Counted from the stretch's first letter, positions 11,501 through 22,468 are shown. The stretch is DNA of 64,000 bases from Linnemannia elongata (GCA_036320915.1 JAXBDG010000007.1:930001-994000); one strand, 5' to 3'. Translations and numbers: made by a program. The notes: generated by a model from the letters alone, not told the origin.

Positions 11501-13929
11501 ACGGCGTTATCAGCGGAGAGGTCTGGCCGTGCGTGAGCGCCCTTGATCTTGGAAAAGTGGCCTTTGGGCTGGGGCAGCAAGAAGCCCAGGGTGGTGTTGC
11601 TGTTCAAACGAGCTCTGCTAGCGGCAGCGGAAGGGGAGGAGAGGAAGGAAGAGGAACCGCCTCCAATCCTGCTATTGAGGCTGGATTCCAATCCATGTGT
11701 GAGAGATTCGGACGAGGCGTTATCGAGGATATCGTCGAGCATTCTTTTAAACGAGGCAACGTGGTCCTCTTCTTCGGCAGTTGTCTTTTGAAGGTCTATT
11801 ATTGTTTGTCGAATAAAGAGATACAACGAGAAATGTCAATTGGCGAATGGAGAGTAAAGGATAAAGGATGAATGAGGAGAAGAATGGATTGGCAGTGTGG
11901 ATATATGTGCCATGTGCTTTAAGGAAGGAAGGGTAAGCTGTCCCCTTTCAAGAAAAAAGAGAGGTGGTCCTTTGCCCTTTGTTTTTTTGTCTTTTGCCCT
12001 TTGCCCTTTGCCCTTTACCCTTTGCCCTTTGCCCTTGGATGCACCATCTGTCCCCTCCCGTTGTGCCCTTTGCCCCCTTGGCAATCTTGTCTCTCCTGAT
12101 GCCATCTTGCCCTGTCTCCTGCGTTGTCCTTTCCGTCTTAGTCTGTCACCCTTTCTTTGCCTGTCTCTGTCTTCTCACTCTTGTTCTCATTTTCGTTTAC
12201 TTTGACCAACCATTGGGTATTATATGACTGGTACTCTCTCTCTTTCTGGGTAGCCACTTTGGATCGGCTGGTGGAGGACTATTCTCAAGCAAAGGCAATG
12301 GATGATAACGAACGATATGGCCCCGCGGGAAAGGCACAAGGGAAGGGAGGGGAGGGGAAGGAAGGGAAAAGAAGGGACGAAGGGGAAGAACAGCAAAAGG
12401 GAGGGGCAGGATGGGAGGATAGCCGAAAGGGATCCGATCTTTTGAACTCAAAAAAGATAACCCAGCAACCAGACGAGCCAGTTGAACCCAACTCAACTCC
12501 GTCCACTCTTCTCCCTCAACCCCCACTCTCTTTCTGGGAGGACGGGGAGCATGGCTTGGGTACCTTAGGTCGTCGATGTTTCAGTCGAACGAGAGTGGCT
12601 GGACGCGTTTAGGCTTTTTTATATATATATCTTTTTCCGTTTGCTGGTACGGTAAAAGTGCACACTGCAGGAGTGCGGAAGAAGGGAGAGGGTGTATGGT
12701 AGTGGAGTATGAGTGAAGTAATTGATAAGGGGGCAGTCGTTGAAAGAAGGTGAGTAAAACAAGGGTGGAGAGTAGTTTTTTTTGAAGAGAAAGATGAGGA
12801 AAAAGTGAGAAAAAGATGATGGCGAAGCAGATCAGTCGATTATGAAAGTATTGAAGAGAAAAAAAAAAAAAAAAAAAAAAAAAATAATAATAATAATAAT
12901 AACGAAAGCGGACGAGCGTGCGAGAGAGGAAGGGAAGAGAAAGTGAAGGGGAAACAATTGAAAGAGAGAGGATAGGAAGAGAGAGAGGCATTGCCGCTTG
13001 GACTGGGTCACCTCCGCCTGACACACGAAATGAGAGCACAATAATAATGGGAAAAAAGAAGTTAAAGAACAAGTAGTACCGTACTACTTCAATACACATA
13101 CACACACCAACATCGATTATTCATTGCTGTTCATCGTTCATAGTTGCCGTTTGTTGTTTGTTGTTGGTATCGATTATTACCAACAAATAAAGCTAGGCAA
13201 TATGGGCGTATATGAATCGCATGGTATAGATATGGGACATGCAATCGATGATGTGTGTACGTGTACGATGCTTAGTATGACCCATTTTTTACGGGGTATC
13301 AATTGACCATGGGCATGGGAAATCAGTTCAGGGGATCATGAATAGGGGGAGGAGAAACTGCAGCCTTGCTTTAGGCTAGAGCCACGAGGGAAAAAAAAGC
13401 CGACACTCTTGTTTTCCTTCCCACCTTTTGTCTCTGGGTTGATTCCACTCTCGTCCAAACCAGCGAATCGGATCATACACTCGCATATAGTCACTGAAAA
13501 GGTCCCATGATGACAATGGTGAACTCGGTCAGATGAGGAGATGGTGTGTGCTTAAGAGTGCGAGGAAGATGAGAGCTGAGCCGACAAGACGACAACAGCA
13601 TAGAGAAAACGGTGCTTCTGTTTTGGCAACGTTGTTGTTGTGAGGGGATGGTGGCACGATGTAACCAAACAAGGCAGACAGTACGCTTTTTGTTGTGTCA
13701 ATATTTACAGCACTGACACTCCCTTTTTTTGCATATGCTCATCTCGCTTTGTTTTCTGCCTTGCATTGCTTGTTTGTGATGAATGGGACGTTAGTTAAGA
13801 AGAGAGAAGGAGGAAGCACTTACAGGAGGTAGAGGAGGGGAGGGAGGCCTTGGTGGTGGCGGCTGTGGCGGAGGAAGGGGAAGGGGCGGGAGAAGGGAGT
13901 GATTGTTCGTCTTGGGTCAGAGTATCCAT
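8540..13929 (-). CDS. TBC-domain Rab GTPase-activating protein (Gyp5/EVI5-like)
   Basis: A GAP that would speed GTP hydrolysis by Rab GTPases in secretory or endocytic traffic. Exons on minus: 13929-13824, 11795-11446, 11254-10658 and 10495-8540, with consistent phases, about 1,002 aa (yeast Gyp5 is 894). The TBC domain starts near residue 257 (GLPSKLRGLIWQ). It has the Arg finger in IIQRDLARTFPQ (Arg about 302) and the Gln finger in VGYCQG (about 339), both intact, and continues through residues encoded after 10495. The C-terminal half is a long heptad-rich coiled coil (9030-9720) and ends in a Ser-rich tail, the layout of EVI5/Gyp5. Exons 2-4 are secure. Exon 1 (start MDTLTQDEQSLPSPAP) is inferred from a good GTAAGT donor, phase match and a CT-rich leader upstream; it implies a 2.0 kb intron. 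Confidence 0.85.
11992..12036. repeat. Tandem 7-bp repeat (TTTGCCC)n
   Basis: About six head-to-tail copies of TTTGCCC with one TTTACCC variant. Looser copies continue to about 12075. Confidence 0.85.
12859..12901. repeat. A-run joined to (AAT)n
   Basis: About 26 A followed by six AAT units. Confidence 0.85.
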
Positions 13930-15570
13930 GTCCACCGTGGTCGAGTATATATATCGTTACAAAAAGGAGAGGAGGAGAGGAAGAAAATGGGAGGACAATA
14001 AGAAGAATGGTAATGGGTAAAGGGTACAAAGAGAAGAGGAAAGAAGGAAAGGGGGAGGGGGGGAAGGAAGGAAAGGAAGAAAAAGAGCAAAGAAAGAAAG
14101 AGAGAGAAGCAGGGTAAGGTGGGACAGGGGGGAAGCAGAAAGAGGAAAGGAGAAGGAAAAGGAAGAAGGGGATTAGAGTACAGAGAGAAGAAAGATAAGT
14201 GTGTTTGTGTGTGTTGTGTGCAAAGGGTAAGTAAGGAACAAGAAAAAAAAAAAAAAAAAAAAAAGCGTTGGTTGCTGGCTGAGCTTATTTTCTTGCTAAA
14301 CCTTTTTTTTGTGGTTGAACTCAACACCCAACAGGGGGGACAAACAGAAGGGAGGACAAGGTGGACACATGTTGGAAAGTGGAGTTGGTTGGGTGGGAGA
14401 ACGAGTGGAGTGGAATTGAGAGAGGGCATGTACATATACAGTGCAGTAAGTTGGTGCAGTAGACAAGAGTCACTCATTTTAGAGTTTGAATGGATGAGGG
14501 TTGACCCTTTGGATGGTCTCTTGTCGCACCTTGAAGAAGGGTTCCCCCGTCCTAATCGTGCATGTCCGTGTGTTGTGTTTCCCATTGTCTCCCTCTGCCT
14601 CCATTGTCCCTTTTGTGTGCAACCGTCGGTGTGATGGATTGACGGGAGAGGTACTTGAACTTTTGTACAACAAAAAAGCACGTTTTTTTCTCCCTCGTCT
14701 ATTATTTTTCCTGTCTGTGTGGTAAGGATGCAGTCGATAAACTAACCAACTAGCGCAACGGGAAGAAAATGTAAAAATAAAAAGACAAACGGATTGCTAC
14801 CTTAGGGCCCATGGTTGGAGGAGGACCATAGACATCAACTCCTCTTTCTTCCTTCCCAGCTAACCATGTTGCGCAATGCTTGCATGCCTCACTCTTTACT
14901 CCAATTCAGCCCCTACTCTCGCGTGGCACTCATCATTGGTGCTCTTTGTTCCTCTTTACCAATTGATGATGACAACAAAGAAAAATGGTGTTGTTCCTGA
15001 AAACTGAAACCGCGTGGAATTTTGAAGTGTGAAAGAAGAAAGAAAAAAAAAAAAAAAAATAGGAACGACCAGCTAGATATGATCAGAAGAACATTTGATT
15101 CCTATTCATACAACTGTAACAAAATCAGTTTTGTTACAAGATCTTGGCTAAAAGTATATGATGTGGCCATAGAAGCCTGCAGAGGGAGGCAGTGCAGAGT
15201 TTTACGAGGAACTGAATATTTCACAACAGCAATTACATGAAGATAACCTAAGGAGATGGGACCAGTCACCATACAAGGCAGGTCCAATAACCCGTATGCT
15301 CATCATGACTACTGCGTCCAGTAATATATCTCCTAACGAATGAAAGTCAAGGAGAGAAAGAAGTAAGCCAACCATGGATCCGCCAAGACGGCAAAGCAAG
15401 GCTGAGTGGATCAAACAGCTGCCACACCGACCAGAAGAAAGTTGCCAAACCAACAAATGTCAGTCACAGCGACCAAGAAGATTTTTGATCGCACGGTCTA
15501 CACTTTTTGTCTTGCCCACCTCCACCACACTCAACAAAGAGAACATTGATCTTCTCGAACATCTCTCACG

Positions 15571-15571
<1 letters not shown>
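13930..15571. promoter_or_regulatory. Intergenic region between the divergent TBC and Arg/Glu-repeat genes
   Basis: The first 300 bases next to the TBC start codon are purine-rich on +, meaning CT-rich on its coding strand, as for other starts here. The rest holds short unrelated frames and two A-runs. It probably contains both promoters. Apart from the upstream frame at 15374-15628 I see no coding sequence. Confidence 0.45.
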
Positions 15572-15626
<55 letters not shown>

Positions 15627-15628
15627 AA
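15374..15628 (+). other. In-frame upstream ORF ending in polyglutamine
   Basis: An 84-codon frame that ends in 18 consecutive CAA codons (15572-15625) and a TAA stop. It is in the same frame as the main ORF that starts 33 bases later. It is either a 5'-UTR ORF or a former N-terminus cut off by one stop codon. No domain is visible. Confidence 0.4.
15572..15625 (+). repeat. (CAA)18 trinucleotide repeat
   Basis: Eighteen perfect CAA units, placed 36 bases upstream of the start codon of the Arg/Glu-repeat gene. Confidence 0.95.
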
Positions 15629-15661
15629 CGAACACACGCACAACAGTGGAAGGAGCCCTCC

Positions 15662-17641
15662 ATGGATCGACATTCCTACTCGCGGTCATCAGGAGAACAC
15701 CGTCGCGGATCCTCAACAGAGCGCTATAGTGGCCCACCCACAGCATCAGGCCCAATTGGCGGAGGAGGATCCAGCAATAACCCAAACAATGCCAACGGTG
15801 CATCAAGTGGTGGAGGAGGAGGCTCTCGCCCCCGATCTCGATCCCCAGGCGACTCATCCTACCATCTCGACGGACACTACCGCGGCAGCACTTCTCATCG
15901 GTCGCCACCCCACATGCCCTCGTCTTACTACTCTTCAAGAGAGCATCACCCCTATTACCGAAACGAAAGAGACTATTATTCCAGAGGAGGCAGCAACGAC
16001 CCCTACCACCCTTATCGCCCTTCGCCACCGCCACCAAGGTCTAGACACGGAAGTTCAAACTCACCCGGACATATGGGTCACGGTGTTCCACCCAGTCGAC
16101 ACCCCTCTTTGCACTATGGCTCCTCGTCGTCTTCCTATCAGTCACCCTCGCCTCATAACCAGCTTCGACTTCCTCATGCGCACCCGCCACCTCCTCCTGC
16201 ACGACGACCTATCGCACATCAACTTCCGCCACCACCTTCGTCTTCCAGCTCAGCATCAGGTCGGCCGTCATCAGTCTCTAGAATTGCATCCCCATCGCTG
16301 GACTCCTCAAGGAAGGACGGACCTGCGGCGCAGTCTACGGATCGGCCCGCCGCGGCTCCTCCTAGGAACTTCTCACCAGGTCCAGAGCCAGGACAGATTC
16401 CAGAGTATGAAATCGACCACCGTGAGCGGGATCGGGACCGTGACAGGGAGAGAGAAAGAGAAAGGGATAGGGAGAGAGAACGGGATCGGGAGCGGGAAAG
16501 AGATCGAGATAGGGAACGTGACAGAGATAGAGAACGGGAGCGTGAACAGCGTGAACGGGACAGGGAACGCGAACGCGAACGTGAGCGTGAACGTGAGCGA
16601 GAGAGAGAGATCCGAGAGCGCGAAAGGGAGCGAGACAGAGATCGTGAGAGAGAGAGGGAACGGGAACGCGAGTCGGCTGGCATGAATAGAAGCGGAAGTG
16701 GCATCCCAGGTGGACCATACCAGAGTCGACACCCCTCTGGACCACCAATCCCCATGGCTCCAACATCGTCCTTGCCAGCATCCTATCCCTCCGCCAACCT
16801 GCCCAGTGGACCTACGAATCACAGCTACAACTCTGGTCCGTACAAGTCAGCATCGAGCACTCCTCATCAAGCCCCACCTCAATCGTACAGCAACAATAAC
16901 AACACCAGCAGCAGCAACAACAACCAAAACAATAACCAGAACGGTCCCATCAACTCTGGTCCCAACATCACTGGAGTCCCAACGCAACCAACTGCACATC
17001 AGCTCCTTCAACAGCAACAGCAGCAGATCATGAGTGCAGTGGTCGATGTCACCAAGCTTTCATGGGCACCAGAGATCGAGCTGGAGGTGCAAAGGTATCG
17101 GGAAGAAGCTAAAAAGCTTCGACAAGACGAGGATCGTCTGATGGAGGCTCGTCGCAAGAGCCGTTTCGAGTTGGAGAGAGCCAGCTGGGATGTTGAGCGC
17201 CAAGATCATCTTGTGGGTCTTGTGCTGGGACAACTGGAGGAGTTGGATCAAGAGGTTGAGATGACGGATCACTCGGGCGGAGACCATACAGAGTCATCGT
17301 CGTCGTTAACACTTTCGACGACAAAGTTTGTTGGACATAACCATCACTATGAACGACATGAGCGACAGGAGCGACAGGAGCGTCATGAACGTCATCACCG
17401 GAGCAATGGCAGTAAATCGAGTAGCAGTCGGGCTAACAGCACTCGGGAAGTCAGTCATCACCATCGGAACAGTGCTTCTGGAGGAGATCTGTCGATGACA
17501 ACAACTATCACTTCGTCTACGATGGCTTCTTCAGTTGTGACACGATCGCCCTCGAGAGCATCGGGTTCGCCCTTGAATGCTCAGGAGATGAATGTTGTCA
17601 GGACCTCTACAACGACCGCAGCTTCTAGTACTCCGCAATAA
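15662..17641 (+). CDS. Disordered protein with Arg/Glu/Asp dipeptide repeats
   Basis: A 659-aa single-exon frame that I do not recognise as a named family. Residues 1-250 are Ser/Pro/Gly/His/Arg-rich and probably disordered. Residues about 253-337 are almost purely Arg alternating with Glu or Asp, the mixed-charge type common in nuclear-speckle and RNA-processing proteins. Asn/Gln/Ser-rich sequence follows. Residues about 457-530 (VDVTKLSWAPEIELEVQRY onward) look like a conserved amphipathic coiled coil and are the best region for homology searching. The tail is again Ser/His-rich, with a repeated ERQ/ERH motif. The start at 15662 follows an in-frame TAA at 15626. A nuclear, RNA- or chromatin-linked role is only an inference from composition. 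Confidence 0.7.
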   Translation: MDRHSYSRSSGEHRRGSSTERYSGPPTASGPIGGGGSSNNPNNANGASSGGGGGSRPRSRSPGDSSYHLDGHYRGSTSHRSPPHMPSSYYSSREHHPYYRNERDYYSRGGSNDPYHPYRPSPPPPRSRHGSSNSPGHMGHGVPPSRHPSLHYGSSSSSYQSPSPHNQLRLPHAHPPPPPARRPIAHQLPPPPSSSSSASGRPSSVSRIASPSLDSSRKDGPAAQSTDRPAAAPPRNFSPGPEPGQIPEYEIDHRERDRDRDRERERERDRERERDRERERDRDRERDRDREREREQRERDREREREREREREREREIRERERERDRDRERERERERESAGMNRSGSGIPGGPYQSRHPSGPPIPMAPTSSLPASYPSANLPSGPTNHSYNSGPYKSASSTPHQAPPQSYSNNNNTSSSNNNQNNNQNGPINSGPNITGVPTQPTAHQLLQQQQQQIMSAVVDVTKLSWAPEIELEVQRYREEAKKLRQDEDRLMEARRKSRFELERASWDVERQDHLVGLVLGQLEELDQEVEMTDHSGGDHTESSSSLTLSTTKFVGHNHHYERHERQERQERHERHHRSNGSKSSSSRANSTREVSHHHRNSASGGDLSMTTTITSSTMASSVVTRSPSRASGSPLNAQEMNVVRTSTTTAASSTPQ

Positions 17642-17699
17642 CTTTCACCCCACTTGTAAAATATAATGAACTTGTTTTATTTTTCTGAGCATCTAATGC

Positions 17700-19827
17700 T
17701 TAGCATGACTTTATCTTGGTGTTCATCTTGTCAACAACGACATAAGGGAGTACACCACCCTTCCACTCGATTCTTGGCTTGCGATCCAAGTTCTCTGCAC
17801 GGTCATAGCAGATCAACAGACAGATCATGTAGGAGCAGATCGAAGCGCCGACATGCCACCAGGCGTGGAACTGAGGGTTCCACAGTCCAAAGGGTAAGTT
17901 GTGCATGACATCGCACATCCTAAAGTCAATATTCCAGTATGCGTATGCCGTCAATCCCGTCGCCGCAGTGATGCCCCACAACCGCTTGATCGACTGATCC
18001 GTTAGACGGGCATAGATCTTTGTGATATGCGAGGCGACCACGAGCACGACAAAGATAAACGAAGACTGGAAGACAATGAACTCCAACAGATGGTTCTCGG
18101 GTCCGGCATAGAGCATGATGACAGTCGTTAAAAGTCCATAGAGAGTCAACCCGACGGGAAACCAGGCTCCATAGCGCCTGTAGGATTTGTTCTCGGCGCA
18201 ACAGTAAACAACGACGAGGACACAGTAGACCATAGGGACCTCATCGAGCATCTGGAGGGGGAAGAGGAGGGTCCCATGGAAGGCGATGGAGCCAATGCCG
18301 ACGACGATGATGGATCCAAAGGCGAGGAGGAAGCGTTTCTCGAAGGTTGAGTGGAGGTAGACGCCTGCGAGGCCGACGAGGATCATGGAGAGGGAGGAGA
18401 GGGAGTTGAAGAACTCGGCGACGTAGGGCGATTTGACGTAGTTGCTCTCACACCAGTCTTTTTTTTTTTTTTTTTTTTTTTTTTTTGTAGATGAGTATAG
18501 TGAGAGAGAGAAAGAAAAGGATCGCACGGTCAGTTTTTTGTGAGGATGGGTAATTGACTGTGCACGCACACACGCACACGACCGATAATGGGGGTACTTT
18601 TGTTTGATTGTGTCCCAAGAGTGAGAGGGACAGAAATAAAAAAGGGTCATAAGGGTGCAAAAGTTGTGGAGAAAGAAAGGCAAATAAACAAGGGGATGTT
18701 GTTGTAAAGAGGGTAGAAGGGGTCTGATTATGAAGTGAAAGGGGGAGGGAGGAGGGAGGATTACTATGATGTCGTTGACAAGCTGCTCGACACGCTGTCG
18801 ACGACGATGGGTCTGCTGCATGACTCTTTCTATGTATCCTCTTATTGTCGTACTGTTATGTCAGACCCTGTGGCGATGACCTTTCCCCTCTCCTCTATTC
18901 CATGCTATTAACGATTCCATTGACCCGTTTGTTTATCCCACTGGACAGTGGACAATTATCCCTCTGCCCCAAGCGTGACTAGAAACCCAAACGTGCTGCG
19001 ACAACACATGCACCACCACGCACACGCCCGTTCCGTCTGTAGGTCCAAGCGAGACAGACAGATAATAGAAGACTAAGGTAACTTTGATATCTCACAAGGG
19101 TGTGTGAGCAGTGCGTCGTAGAAAATAGGGGACTTGGTCAATGCAACACACCCATGCCCTCAATACCCTCGCTCTCACATGGACAAAAAAAAATGTGTCT
19201 GCGCAACTTGAACGGAGTCGAAAGAAAAATGTGAATAAAAAAAAAGGCCTGAAACTGGAGTCGGTTAAAGTCTTAGTTAACAGGATCAGGAAGAAAAAAT
19301 ATTACTTTGGTGCAGGCTTTCTGTCTTGGCACCAAGATTTCATAAAGAGGGTGAGTGAAGGAAACAAAAGAAAGAACGAAGAAAAGCCTTGCGTTGACAA
19401 ACGCAATTGACATCAATTGGAGCTGCGGATGGCTCACGGACAAAGAGAATACAGGCCATGAAGGAGGACAGGGATTGATAGGGTGAACGACTAATGGATT
19501 TGGATCCGCACTTGGGGCAGCCAATCGCCGTCGTGCGACAAGGAAAAATAGCCAAAATTACAACTTACCGACTATTAACAATGAAGGAGAGGAAGAGATG
19601 GGAGTTAGTCAATAAAAGCCCTTCCTTGGCAATAGCCAATCGTGCGAATACGCTGAAAAGACCAAGATAGGGAAATATCGACACGGCTACTGGTTTTTTT
19701 TTTTTTCTTTTTTTTGCATATGCCTAGTCGCCTTACCTGACGAAGTAGGATTCCCCCAGAATCCGAGGGGTTGCACGTTTGACAACGTCGAGTTGTTGAA
19801 GGAATTGTACGATGAAGAGGTGATCAT
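17700..19827 (-). CDS. Alkaline ceramidase (Ypc1/Ydc1/ACER family)
   Basis: Hydrolyses ceramide or phytoceramide to a sphingoid base and fatty acid in ER/Golgi membranes. Two exons, 19827-19737 and 18457-17700, give 282 aa, normal for the family. The junction restores the family's N-terminal signature: FWGNPTSS from exon 1 joins DWCESNYVKSPYVAEF from exon 2. About seven hydrophobic segments follow. The zinc/catalytic set is present: His in SIAFHGTLLFP, Asp in QMLDEVPM, and the two His of FHAWWHVGAS. The 1.28 kb intron is long and its acceptor AG is directly preceded by a long A-run (see findings). The start at 19827 is the ATG giving the usual short cytosolic N-terminus. The gene is divergent from the PP4 subunit gene across 0.87 kb. 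Confidence 0.9.
18459..18486. repeat. T28 homopolymer (A28 on the coding strand) abutting a splice acceptor
   Basis: On the minus strand the intron of the ceramidase gene ends in a run of 28 A followed by G, so the acceptor AG is formed by the last A of the run. Confidence 0.85.
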
Positions 19828-20468
19828 GATCGATTGATTTTCGGCAAAGCTGGGTTTTCTAAATGTGGCACGATCAAATATGAAAAAATTGATGGAGAGA
19901 GGTATGAAAGCAAATGAGGGAGTGGAGAGAGTGGGTCGAGCGAGAGGGGGAGTGAGTGGAGAGATGAAGAGAAAGGAGGGTGAAGGCGAGAAATGCGGAT
20001 GCGGCAAAGTAAAGACTATGCAAGGATTGCTGACGAAGAAGATGATTAGTAAAAAGAAAGAAAACGAACATGGAGAAAACAAAAGCGGCTTTTATAGTCG
20101 AGCAGATCGTGTTGTAAGCAAACTACATGCGATATATACAAACAAAAAAACAGATGACTGACGCTGCGCTTTGCCTGATGGGCCGACACATCGTCGCAGT
20201 TGAAAAAAATATACCCCTCCTCGCTGGCTGGCTGCCTGCCTCAACCCTTTGATGTTGAATCATGTCTGTTCCGTCACAGATTACACATGCTGTTACTGCG
20301 TCATTGGCGTACTGCACTGAGTTATAAATGCCCTTCTCGTCGTTGCCATAATGTTGTTGGCTGCAGACGCAACGCCGATGCACCGGGGAAACACTTTTAT
20401 GCGGAACGTTTAGAGTTTTTTCAAAATCTCTCACTCGCCCAGACGATAAATGTGCGCCACCAATATAT

Positions 20469-20474
20469 CACGTG
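20469..20474. promoter_or_regulatory. CACGTG E-box
   Basis: Perfect palindromic bHLH core, 221 bases before the PP4 start codon. Function not shown. Confidence 0.4.
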
Positions 20475-20490
20475 AATTCAATTTATTAGG

Positions 20491-20498
20491 TGACGTCA
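20491..20498. promoter_or_regulatory. TGACGTCA ATF/CREB-type site
   Basis: Perfect 8-bp palindrome recognised by ATF/CREB bZIP factors, 197 bases before the PP4 start codon and in the shared promoter. Confidence 0.45.
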
Positions 20499-20694
20499 TC
20501 TTAGAGCTTCTGGAGGTGGAGTGGAGGGTGGTTAGTAGCCGCCACCATTACTAACCCCTCTACTCCCCCTACAACCAACCAACCTTCGCTCTCTCCACCT
20601 TCCTATCCATCATTGCGATTCATCACTTTCGCATCCTTCCCAGTCTCACCCCTTTCTAGTCCTCGACCGTTCGTCAACTAAAAATACCTTCTTT

Positions 20695-20923
20695 ATGGGA
20701 TCTGACTTAGATCGACAGATCCAGACCTTGCTTCAATGCAAAATCATCACAGAAGCTGAAGTCAAGGACCTGTGCTTGAAGGCGAGGGAGATCCTAGTCG
20801 AAGAGAGCAATGTTCAGCGCGTCGATGCACCCGTCACCGTACGTTTTCCCTCTTACTCATCGCTCAGTTTTTCAATGCGGTGTTTTTGTTCGTGCATTGC
20901 AACCCCTTGTCATCATCTCCTGT

Positions 20924-20956
<33 letters not shown>

Positions 20957-22468
20957 GTGACAAAAGGGTTGTTCGTTTGTATGTTGCACAGCTCTGGATA
21001 AAGACCCCGCAACTTTCCTCCTGTGCGCTTAGATCATTTTTTTTTTATCTCAGGGGATGCTTCATTTTCTATCTTAACGCACAACTAATCATTCCTTCTT
21101 CTTTTTCTTCTTCTAGGTCTGCGGAGACATTCACGGTCAGTTTCATGACCTCAAGGAGCTTTTTAAAGTCGGTGGCGAGTGTCCGAAGACCAACTACTTG
21201 TTCATGGGTATGGGACCTCTTTTCCGTTTTGTGCGTTTTTAGTGTGTTGCTGTCAATTAACATTGACCTACTTTGAATACCTGGCTCACACTTCTTTATC
21301 TTACTTCTCTATTTATTACTCGGTTTAGGCGACTTTGTTGACAGAGGACATCACAGTGTAGAGACATTCCTGCTGCTTCTCGCTCTTAAGGTGCGCTGAG
21401 CTACATGCGCATATTTTGGACAGACAGACAGAAGGATATTCCCGCTTTCGTGGGATATGGGAAGGCGTGGAATCGACACAGTACTCACAAACATCTTCAA
21501 TTTGTACTCTTTTCACGGGATATTAGGTCAGATACCCAGACAGGATTACTCTCATTCGTGGCAACCACGAATCGCGACAAATTACAAAGGTCTATGGATT
21601 CTACGACGAGTGCTTCCAGAAGTTTGGATCTGCCAATGTCTGGAGATACTGTTGTGAGATCTTTGACTATCTGAGTTTGTCTGCCATCATTGACGATCGT
21701 ATCTTTTGTGTACATGGAGGACTCTCGCCGTCCATCAACACTATTGACCAGGTTCGTCCAGCCTTCCATCGAACATGTGCTCGGTTATTCTCTTTGAAAG
21801 AACAGTCAAATGGAATAACATGCTAACGTTGTAAAAATGTACACTCTACTCAAACTACTAGATCCGGACGATTGACAGGATGCAGGAGGTCCCTCACAAC
21901 GGAGCCATGTGCGATCTTTTGTGGTCTGATCCCGATCCTGACTCGTGCACGGGATGGGGCTTAAGCCCTCGTGGTGCTGGATTTCTTTTCGGAGAGAGTG
22001 TTGCAAAACCAGTAAGCACTATTTGTTTTTCTACTATGTTTGCAGCATCATGCTTTATGGTCTGTGAAGGACCTGAAAACTGACCCTGTCTGTTTTTCCC
22101 CCGCCATTTTAGTTTTTGCACAATAACGGACTGGAACTCATTGCGCGTGCACATCAATTGGTCATGGAGGGTTACAAGTTGATGTTTGACGAACAGGTTG
22201 TCACTGTTTGGTCCGCCCCCAACTACTGCTACAGGTAAGAACTTTTTTCCTTATTTTTCATTGGGGCTGCGATGGTCTTTGAATCAGGAATTGTGTACTA
22301 ACAGTCGTGCTTCTTTCAACCCAATGTAGATGCGGAAATGTGGCGGCTATTCTGGAGGTGGATTCAAATTTAAACCGGGAATACACGATCTTTAAGGACT
22401 CGGACCGAAGCTCAATGAATTCACGAATGAACCCTCAGAGAGAGGGACCTCCGGACTACTTTTTGTGA
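20695..22468 (+). CDS. PPH3: Serine/threonine protein phosphatase 4 catalytic subunit
   Basis: Metallophosphatase of the PP2A group, acting in DNA-damage recovery and other signalling with regulatory subunits. Seven exons: 20695-20838, 21117-21207, 21329-21390, 21527-21751, 21862-22011, 22113-22234 and 22330-22468, all GT-AG, giving 310 aa (human PP4C is 307). Metal and catalytic motifs are intact: [21 protein letters not shown], then HGGLSP and [12 protein letters not shown]. The [15 protein letters not shown] segment and the C-terminal DYFL mark it as PP4 rather than PP2A or PP6; DYFL is the conserved tail that PP2A-group enzymes have methylated. Intron 1 carries a run of roughly 30 T (20926-20955). 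Confidence 0.96.

Larger units (their letters stand above)
11796..13823 (-). other. Long first intron of the TBC gene, no other gene seen
   Basis: The interval holds a 7-bp tandem repeat, an A-run with AAT repeats and a second purine-rich (+) block at 12680-12990. It has no frame I can assign. The purine block could mark an alternative transcription start for the TBC gene, or the intron could hide a small untranslated exon. Confidence 0.4.
19828..20694. promoter_or_regulatory. Bidirectional promoter region, ceramidase / PP4 catalytic subunit
   Basis: Both genes start outward from this 867-bp interval. The ceramidase side (19870-20000) is purine-rich on +, the PP4 side (20560-20690) is CT-rich on +, so each coding strand has a CT-rich leader. 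A CACGTG and a TGACGTCA lie 17 bases apart at 20469-20498. No coding frame of interest. Confidence 0.55.

Noticed and set aside
12157..12612. Plus-strand 151-codon frame inside the TBC first intron
   Set aside because: Lys/Gly/Glu-rich low complexity, no start context or homologue recognised.
16219..16822. Antisense Ser-Arg-repeat frames that look like an SR splicing protein
   Set aside because: They are the mirror of the Arg/Glu codons of the + strand gene; the + frame has the coherent full-length protein.
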